Made by a program: the position numbers and the translations under genes. A model generated the notes under the pieces. That model ran no database searches. It saw only the letters and a program-made list of their open reading frames with translations, and had not been told where the DNA came from. 64,000 nucleotides of DNA from the NCBI GenBank assembly GCA_913063435.1, contig CAJXYI010000007.1:1-64000 (forward strand), in the 5' to 3' direction. This document shows, in pieces, positions 56,000 through 64,000 of this stretch. Position 1 is the stretch's first letter; the number at the start of each line of letters is the position of its first letter. Origin of the DNA: an uncultured Actinomycetales bacterium. Lineage in GTDB: Bacteria; Actinomycetota; Actinomycetes; S36-B12.

Positions 56000-57586
56000 G
56001 TGTCCAAGCCCGTCGTGCTGATCGCTGAAGAGCTCTCCCCGGCGACCGTCGAGGCCCTCGGCCCGGACTTCGAGATCCGCTACTGCGATGGTGCTGATCG
56101 CTCCCAGCTGCTGCCGGCCATTGCCGATGTGGACGCGATCCTCGTTCGCTCTGCGACCAAGGTCGATGCCGAGGCGATAGCGGCTGCTTCCAAGCTGAAG
56201 GTCATCGCCCGCGCCGGGGTCGGTTTGGACAACGTCGACGTGAAGGCCGCCACCCAGGCGGGCGTCATGGTTGTCAACGCGCCCACCTCCAACATCGTCA
56301 GTGCCGCTGAACTCGCCGTTGGGTTGTTGCTGGCCAGTGCGCGCAAGATCGTCCCCGCCAATCTGTCATTGAAGGCCGGGGAGTGGAAGCGGTCGAAGTA
56401 CACCGGTGTGGAACTGACCGAGAAGACCGTCGGAATCGTGGGCCTGGGACGTATCGGGATCCTGGTGGCCCAGCGGCTCTCCGCCTTCGGCGTCCGACTG
56501 ATCGCCTACGACCCCTATGTTCAGCCGGCACGTGCAGCACAGATCGGCGTTCGCATGGTCAGCCTCGAAGACTTGCTCGCCGAGTCGGATTTCATCACCA
56601 TCCACCTGCCCAAGACGCCCGAGACGGCGAACCTGATCGATGCCGACAAACTCCGCCTGGTGAAGCCGACCGTGCACATCATCAACGCGGCGCGTGGCGG
56701 CATCATCGATGAAGCGGCGTTGTTCGAGGCGATGACCGAAGGCCGAGTCGCCGGTGCGGGGCTGGACGTCTACGCCAGCGAGCCGTGCACCGACTCGCCG
56801 CTGTTCGGTTTGGAAAGCGTCGTGGCCACCCCGCATCTGGGTGCCTCCACCGATGAGGCGCAGGAGAAGGCGGGCATCGCGGTAGCGCGGTCCGTGCGTC
56901 TGGCCCTGGCGGGCGAACTCGTCCCCGATGCGGTCAATGTGCAAGGTGGAGTCGTCGCTGAACCCATCCGCCCACTGCTACCCCTGGCCGAGCATCTGGG
57001 CCAGATCGCCAGCGGACTCGTCGAGACCGCGGTCGAGCGGGTCGACATCGAGGTGCGCGGTGAGGCCGCCGATCTCGATGTGCGTGTCATCGAACTCGCA
57101 GCGTTGAAGGGAGTGTTCTCCGGACTGGTCCACGATGCGGTGTCCTTCGTCAACGCGCCGGTCCTGGCCGAGCAGCGCGGCGTCGAGGTAGCGCTGACCA
57201 CTGATCGCGAGAGCGCCGATCACCGCACTCTCGTGCGCGTCCGACTGACGCTCACTGATGGCGCCATGTTGTCGGTGGCCGGCACGGTCACCGGGGCCCG
57301 GCATGTGGAGAAACTCGTCGAGGTCGATGAATTCGATGTCGATGTCCCCATCAGCGAGCACATGGCCCTGTTCCGCTACCACGATCGTCCGGGCATGGTC
57401 GGCGTCGTCGGACGCCTCCTCGGCGAGGCGAGTATCAACATCGGCGGCATGCAGGTCAGCCGCGATGACGCCGGCGGTCATGCTCTCATCGTGCTGACCG
57501 TCGACAGTCCTGTTCCGGCGCCGACCCTGTCGAACATCGTCGACGAGATCGGCGCACACACCGGTCGAGGCGTCAGCGTCGTGTGA
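56000..57586 (+). CDS. serA: D-3-phosphoglycerate dehydrogenase
   Basis: 528 residues, the long actinobacterial form. Substrate domain and NAD loop (VGIVGLGRIGILVAQRL) are present, with catalytic residues in INAARGGIIDEAALF, DVYASEPCTDSPLFGLESVVATPHLGAST. The middle intervening (ASB) domain and a C-terminal ACT domain (FRYHDRPGMVGVVGRLLGEASINIGGMQVSRDD) bind serine and allow feedback control. The enzyme opens serine synthesis from 3-phosphoglycerate. It converges with leuA (10-base gap). Confidence 0.96.
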   Translation: MSKPVVLIAEELSPATVEALGPDFEIRYCDGADRSQLLPAIADVDAILVRSATKVDAEAIAAASKLKVIARAGVGLDNVDVKAATQAGVMVVNAPTSNIVSAAELAVGLLLASARKIVPANLSLKAGEWKRSKYTGVELTEKTVGIVGLGRIGILVAQRLSAFGVRLIAYDPYVQPARAAQIGVRMVSLEDLLAESDFITIHLPKTPETANLIDADKLRLVKPTVHIINAARGGIIDEAALFEAMTEGRVAGAGLDVYASEPCTDSPLFGLESVVATPHLGASTDEAQEKAGIAVARSVRLALAGELVPDAVNVQGGVVAEPIRPLLPLAEHLGQIASGLVETAVERVDIEVRGEAADLDVRVIELAALKGVFSGLVHDAVSFVNAPVLAEQRGVEVALTTDRESADHRTLVRVRLTLTDGAMLSVAGTVTGARHVEKLVEVDEFDVDVPISEHMALFRYHDRPGMVGVVGRLLGEASINIGGMQVSRDDAGGHALIVLTVDSPVPAPTLSNIVDEIGAHTGRGVSVV

Positions 57587-57596
57587 TCTAGCTCGG

Positions 57597-60634
<3,038 letters not shown>

Positions 60635-60645
60635 CGTCACCCGAC

Positions 60646-61758
60646 ATGAGCACGCTCAGTGCGGGTCTGTGGCCCATCGCCGATCATCGTGGAGGGGACA
60701 CGACCCCGACCGCACGTCGTGACGAGATCCTCGCCGATCCTGGATTCGGCCGGCATTTCTCCGATCACATGGTGCGCGCCCGTTGGACCGCCGACGGAGG
60801 CTGGCATGACGCCGAGCTCGTCCCGTACGGACCACTCACGATGGACCCGGCTACCAACTTCATCCATTACGGCCAATCCATTTTCGAAGGTCTGAAGGCC
60901 TATCGGCACTCCGACGACAGCATCTGGACCTTCCGTCCCCTCGCCAATGCCCAACGATTCGCCAACAGCGCGCGCCGGTTGGCGATGGCGGAGTTGCCGG
61001 CGGAGTTGTTCCTGGCCAGTCTCGAAGCTCTCGTCCAGGCTGATCGTGACTGGGTGCCCAGTAAGCCTGAGCATTCGCTGTATCTGCGCCCGTTCATGTT
61101 CTCCACCGAGGTCGGACTCGGTGTCCGTCCGGCGAATGCCTACGAATATCTGCTGATCGCCTCACCGGCCGCGGCGTACTTCGCCGATGGAGTCAAGCCG
61201 GTCAGCGTGTGGTTGTCCGATGACTACGTTCGCGCGGCGCCCGGCGGCACGGGCGAGGCGAAGTGCGCGGGCAATTACGCCGCGTCCCTGATCGCCCAGG
61301 CCGAGGCTGCCCAGCATGGCTGCGACCAGGTGGTGTGGCTCGATGCCGTCGAGCGGCGCTATGTCGAGGAGATGGGCGGCATGAACCTGTACTTCGTGTA
61401 CGGGTCGGGTGACTCCGCCCGATTGCTCACTCCGGCGTTGACGGGCACCCTGCTGCCCGGGGTGACGCGCGACTCCCTCCTCGTGCTCGCCGAAGACCTC
61501 GGCATCAGGGCCGATGAGGGCACGATCACCGTCGACGAATGGCGTGCTGGCTGCGCCTCGGGGGAGATCACCGAGGTGTTCGCCTGCGGTACCGCGGCGG
61601 TCGTGACCCCGGTGGGGGCCGTGAAGTCCCGGGAAGGGTCCTGGCAGGTCGGGTCCGGTGGAGCGGGCCCGGTCACCATGCGTCTGCGTGGGGCTCTGCT
61701 CGATATCCAAGGTGGCCAGACACCCGACCGCCATCAGTGGCTGCACCGATTGGCCTGA
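60646..61758 (+). CDS. ilvE: Branched-chain amino acid aminotransferase
   Basis: 370 residues, fold type IV. FGRHFSDHMVRARW, FIHYGQSIFEGLKAYRH, YLRPFMFSTEVGLGVRPA and the PLP-Lys in GGTGEAKCAGNYAASLIAQ identify it; EEMGGMNLYFVYG and FACGTAAVVTPVG follow. The enzyme swaps the amino group between glutamate and the oxo acids of leucine, isoleucine and valine, the last step for all three. It lies just after leuB and is followed by the cimA leader. Confidence 0.95.
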   Translation: MSTLSAGLWPIADHRGGDTTPTARRDEILADPGFGRHFSDHMVRARWTADGGWHDAELVPYGPLTMDPATNFIHYGQSIFEGLKAYRHSDDSIWTFRPLANAQRFANSARRLAMAELPAELFLASLEALVQADRDWVPSKPEHSLYLRPFMFSTEVGLGVRPANAYEYLLIASPAAAYFADGVKPVSVWLSDDYVRAAPGGTGEAKCAGNYAASLIAQAEAAQHGCDQVVWLDAVERRYVEEMGGMNLYFVYGSGDSARLLTPALTGTLLPGVTRDSLLVLAEDLGIRADEGTITVDEWRAGCASGEITEVFACGTAAVVTPVGAVKSREGSWQVGSGGAGPVTMRLRGALLDIQGGQTPDRHQWLHRLA

Positions 61759-61786
61759 ACCCGCCCGGAGGAATCGAACCTCGGGG

Positions 61787-61792
61787 TATGCT
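61787..61792 (+). promoter_or_regulatory. -10 box of the cimA leader
   Basis: TATGCT, six bases before the leader GTG at 61799. Confidence 0.6.
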
Positions 61793-61798
61793 GATCTC

Positions 61799-61825
61799 GT
61801 GCTCGACCAGATCATTATTTCCTAG
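61799..61825 (+). CDS. cimA leader peptide MLDQIIIS
   Basis: An eight-codon open frame, GTG to TAG. Codons 5-7 are ATC ATT ATT, three isoleucines in a row, with a Leu at codon 2. The next gene makes the precursor of isoleucine. Stalling at these codons when Ile-tRNA is short would be the signal. Confidence 0.85.
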   Translation: MLDQIIIS

Positions 61826-61914
61826 CGCATCGGCGCCGCTCTCGCGGCATCGATGCGCAGCCCTTCGCACCCGCGGGGGGCTTTTTTAGTGCCCATTCAC
61901 GACGGGAGGGGCAC
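61825..61914 (+). terminator. cimA attenuator: hairpin, intrinsic terminator and initiation-site hairpin
   Basis: A first stem pairs GCGCATCG (61825-61832, starting in the leader stop) with CGATGCGC (61851-61858), with an inner GCCGC/GCGGC stem and a TCTC loop. Directly after it AGCCC (61859-61863) and GGGCT (61878-61882) enclose a CCCGCGGG core and run into six T (61882-61887): an intrinsic terminator. A third stem, GTGCCC (61889-61894) with GGGCAC (61909-61914), lies just before the cimA ribosome-binding site. How the stems exclude each other is inferred. Confidence 0.75.
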
Positions 61915-61928
61915 AGAGAGGAACGACG

Positions 61929-63521
61929 ATGCCCAGCCTGCCCCTCGGGGATTCCTTCCATGTTTACGACACCACGCTGCGCGATGGAGCTCAGCGTGAA
62001 GGGATCGCGTACTCGGTCGAAGACAAACTCGCAGTCGCGGGCTTGCTCGATGATTACGGCGTCGGCTTCATCGAGGGCGGCTGGCCGGGGGCTATGCCGA
62101 AGGACACGGAATTCTTCGCTCGCGCTCGTGCGGAACTCGATCTGCAAACAGCGAAGTTGGTGGCCTTCGGTGCCACCCGCAAGCCCGGTGTTCCGGTGGC
62201 CGACGATCCGCAGGTCGCGGCACTGCTGGAGTCGCAGGCTCCGGTGATCACGCTCGTGGCGAAGTCCGATGTGCGCCACGTCACCGAGGCGCTACGCACC
62301 ACGCTCGACGAGAACCTCGCGATGATCACGGATACGGTGCGTTATCTGGCCGAGCAGGATCGGCGGGTGTTCCTGGATCTCGAGCACTTCTTCGACGGAT
62401 ACGTACATGATCGCGATTACGGGGCTCGGATCCTCGAGTCAGCCTTCACGGCGGGGGCCGATGTCGGAGTTCTGTGCGACACCAACGGCGGCATGCTGCC
62501 GCACGGAATGTTCGAGGTCGTACGCGAGGTCGCGGAACGGTCTGGCGTCCGGCTCGGAATCCACTGCCAGGACGACACCGGATGCGCGATCGCCAACACC
62601 ATCTCTGCGGTGGAAGCCGGAGTCACGCACGTGCAGTGCACTGCGAACGGCTATGGCGAACGGACCGGGAACGCTGACCTGTTCCCGGTGGTGGCCAATC
62701 TCGAGACGAAACTCGACATGCGTGTCCTACCGGACGGCAAACTCCGCGAAACGATGCGTATCTCCCATGCCATTGCCGAGATCGCCAATATCGCCCCGGA
62801 CACTCACCAGCCGTATGCGGGGGTGTCATCGTTCGCGCATAAGGCTGGACTCCACGCCAGTGCGCTCAAGGTGAACGCTGATCTGTACAACCACATCGAT
62901 CCTGCCCTGGTGGGCAACGATCAGCGGGTACTCATCACGGAGATGGCCGGGCGAGCATCGGTCGAGCTCAAGGGACGCGAACTCGGCTATGACCTCTCCG
63001 ATGCGCCGGAGGTACTCACCCGAGTGGTGGATCGGGTGAAGGATCTCGAGGCCCAGGGCTGGTCTTTCGAGGCTGCCGATGCATCCTTCGAGATGCTCCT
63101 GCTCGATGAGGGATCAGGATCTGTTGCTCGCCACTTCACGGTCGAGTCCTGGCGCACGATCGTCGAACAGTCTCCCGACGGTCGTGTCGTGAGCGAAGCG
63201 ACGGTGAAACTGCACGCGGGTGGAGAACGGACCATCGTCACGGCCGAGGGCAACGGCCCGGTCAACGCACTCGACCAAGCCCTACGCAAGGCCGTTGTCG
63301 GTCTGTTTCCCGAGCTCACCGGTGTCAGCCTCACCGACTACAAGGTGCGGCTGTTGAATAACTCGCGTGGAACCGATGCCATCACCCGGGTTCTGATCGG
63401 CACCACCGACGGTGATGACACCTGGAGCACGATCGGAGTGCACGAGAACGTGATCGCGGCATCGTGGCGGGCATTGGAGGACGCGGTGTCCTATGCGCTC
63501 CTTCGGCGACGCCGCGACTAG
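61929..63521 (+). CDS. cimA: Citramalate synthase
   Basis: 530 residues. The HMGL barrel begins HVYDTTLRDGAQREGIAYSVEDKLAVAGLLDDYGVGFIEGGWPGAMPKD, a set of residues typical of the citramalate synthase clade rather than LeuA; the metal ligands are in GVRLGIHCQDDTGCAIANTISAVEAG and QCTANGYGERTGN. The C-terminal allosteric domain (GLFPELTGVSLTDYKVRLLNNSRGTDAITRVLI) binds isoleucine in the family. It condenses pyruvate and acetyl-CoA, starting isoleucine synthesis without threonine. AGAGAGG lies eight bases before the ATG. Control by Ile codons in its leader fits this role. Confidence 0.93.
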   Translation: MPSLPLGDSFHVYDTTLRDGAQREGIAYSVEDKLAVAGLLDDYGVGFIEGGWPGAMPKDTEFFARARAELDLQTAKLVAFGATRKPGVPVADDPQVAALLESQAPVITLVAKSDVRHVTEALRTTLDENLAMITDTVRYLAEQDRRVFLDLEHFFDGYVHDRDYGARILESAFTAGADVGVLCDTNGGMLPHGMFEVVREVAERSGVRLGIHCQDDTGCAIANTISAVEAGVTHVQCTANGYGERTGNADLFPVVANLETKLDMRVLPDGKLRETMRISHAIAEIANIAPDTHQPYAGVSSFAHKAGLHASALKVNADLYNHIDPALVGNDQRVLITEMAGRASVELKGRELGYDLSDAPEVLTRVVDRVKDLEAQGWSFEAADASFEMLLLDEGSGSVARHFTVESWRTIVEQSPDGRVVSEATVKLHAGGERTIVTAEGNGPVNALDQALRKAVVGLFPELTGVSLTDYKVRLLNNSRGTDAITRVLIGTTDGDDTWSTIGVHENVIAASWRALEDAVSYALLRRRRD

Positions 63522-63524
63522 GCT
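63519..63524 (+). promoter_or_regulatory. -10 box, leaderless start of the FAH-family gene
   Basis: TAGGCT, seven bases before the GTG at 63532. The TAG is the stop codon of cimA. Confidence 0.45.
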
Positions 63525-63531
63525 GCTGCTC

Positions 63532-64000
63532 GTGCTGATTGCTCGTGTATCCCATCATGATGAGGTGTCCTTCGCCGCTGTGAACGGCGACCGGGTCGAC
63601 CTGATCGACACGCATCCGTTCGGTGAGGTTCAACTGACGGGGGAGTCGCACCCGCTCGAATCGGTGCGTGTTCTGGCTCCCATCCTGCCGAGCAAGGTCA
63701 TCGCAGTGGGCAAGAACTACGCCGATCATGCAACCGAAATGGGGGGAGAGGTCCCCGCCGAGCCCATGATCTTCTTGAAGCCGAGCACCTCGGTGATCGG
63801 CCCGGGTGCCCCGATTGTGCTCCCCACGTCATCACGGCACGTCGATCTCGAAGCGGAACTCGCCGTCGTGATCGGACGGATGTGCCGCCATGTGCCCATC
63901 GATCGTGTTGGCGATGTCGTCTTGGGCTACACCTGCGCCAACGATGTCTCGGCGCGTGACCATCAAGCCAGTGATGGTCAATGGGGCAGGGCGAAGGGAT
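63532..64000 (+). CDS. Fumarylacetoacetate hydrolase family protein (partial, runs off the window)
   Basis: The first 156 residues are inside the window, from GTG 63532. VIAVGKNYADHATEMG is the hallmark of the family, MIFLKPSTSVIGPGAPIVLP follows, and HVDLEAELAVVIGR holds the two Glu metal ligands; YTCANDVSARDHQ gives the third ligand region. The family splits C-C bonds of dioxo acids or isomerises/decarboxylates them (as in aromatic catabolism), but the substrate cannot be told here. In mycobacteria a gene of this family stands between leuB and gltX. The end lies outside the window. Confidence 0.9.
   Translation, partial: MLIARVSHHDEVSFAAVNGDRVDLIDTHPFGEVQLTGESHPLESVRVLAPILPSKVIAVGKNYADHATEMGGEVPAEPMIFLKPSTSVIGPGAPIVLPTSSRHVDLEAELAVVIGRMCRHVPIDRVGDVVLGYTCANDVSARDHQASDGQWGRAKG

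Noticed and set aside
61757-61790. tRNA-like 3' end on the minus strand (GAGGTTCGATTCCTC with a following GC-rich arm)
   Set aside because: It resembles a T-arm, but the stem has a mismatch, and no matching acceptor, D-arm or anticodon arm is found in the next 75 bases. It lies in the end of ilvE and the cimA promoter and is most likely chance.

Overview
The window comes from a high-GC actinobacterium. The evidence is a mismatch-repair endonuclease of the NucS type, the GlgE route to alpha-glucan, a MurA with Asp in place of the usual Cys, and gene blocks in the same order as in mycobacteria (atpD-atpC ... cobalamin adenosyltransferase-murA ... nucS ... thiolase-thioredoxin-glgB-glgE-glgP, then crotonase-methyltransferase-acetyltransferase-glycosyltransferase-GH57-methyltransferase-etfBA-iscS-mnmA-ligA-gatCAB, then ilvBNC-serA-leuB). 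It is not a Mycobacterium, because it carries crotonyl-CoA carboxylase/reductase and a single-chain ethylmalonyl-CoA-type mutase. The comparison with mycobacterial gene order is from memory, not from a search. Most genes seem to have leaderless mRNAs: a TANNNT box lies 6-8 nt before the start codon, often built over the stop codon of the gene in front.

Layout. 1-2307: end of the ATP synthase operon, a DUF559 nuclease-like gene between two inverted copies of a long palindrome, and a PduO-type cobalamin adenosyltransferase. 2355-6747: murA, a small membrane protein, the B12-dependent mutase and nucS. 6776-18544: carbon-metabolism genes, with aldehyde dehydrogenase, a tandem 3-hydroxyacyl-CoA dehydrogenase, a hydrolase, an SDR, an OatA-like acyltransferase, ccr, an acyl-CoA epimerase, thiolase and meaB. 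Together with the adenosyltransferase and the mutase these give the first half of the ethylmalonyl-CoA pathway (2 acetyl-CoA to methylsuccinyl-CoA). 18549-28450: thioredoxin/TPR protein and the alpha-glucan set glgB, glgE, glgP, glgX. 28484-34494: a glycan-modification cluster (crotonase, two methyltransferases, a hexapeptide acetyltransferase, a GT4 glycosyltransferase and a GH57 branching enzyme) resembling the mycobacterial polymethylated-glucan locus. 34598-45290: electron-transfer flavoprotein, sulfur transfer to tRNA, DNA ligase and the Glu/Asp-tRNA amidotransferase. 45287-48843: a lipoprotein sugar dehydrogenase-like gene, a 2-hydroxyacid dehydrogenase and an unrecognised exported membrane-anchored protein. 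48927-63521: branched-chain amino acid and serine synthesis (ilvD, ilvBNC, serA, leuA, leuB, ilvE, cimA), interrupted by a DUF2256/DUF3253 gene and a domain-swapped photolyase-like gene. The window ends inside an FAH-family hydrolase gene.

Regulation visible in the sequence. Three amino-acid biosynthetic units carry tiny leader peptides rich in the end-product codons: ilvB (Ile-Ile-Val), leuA (Met-Leu-Leu-Leu) and cimA (Ile-Ile-Ile). Each is followed by competing hairpins, so attenuation seems to be the shared control. A perfect 16-bp palindrome sits at the predicted transcription start of ccr. Long palindromes lie at two convergent gene junctions and probably act as two-way terminators.

There is no tRNA, rRNA, CRISPR array, transposase or prophage gene that I can see. 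No stretch longer than 300 bases lacks a gene; the longest is the ilvB leader (about 200 bases), which is described.
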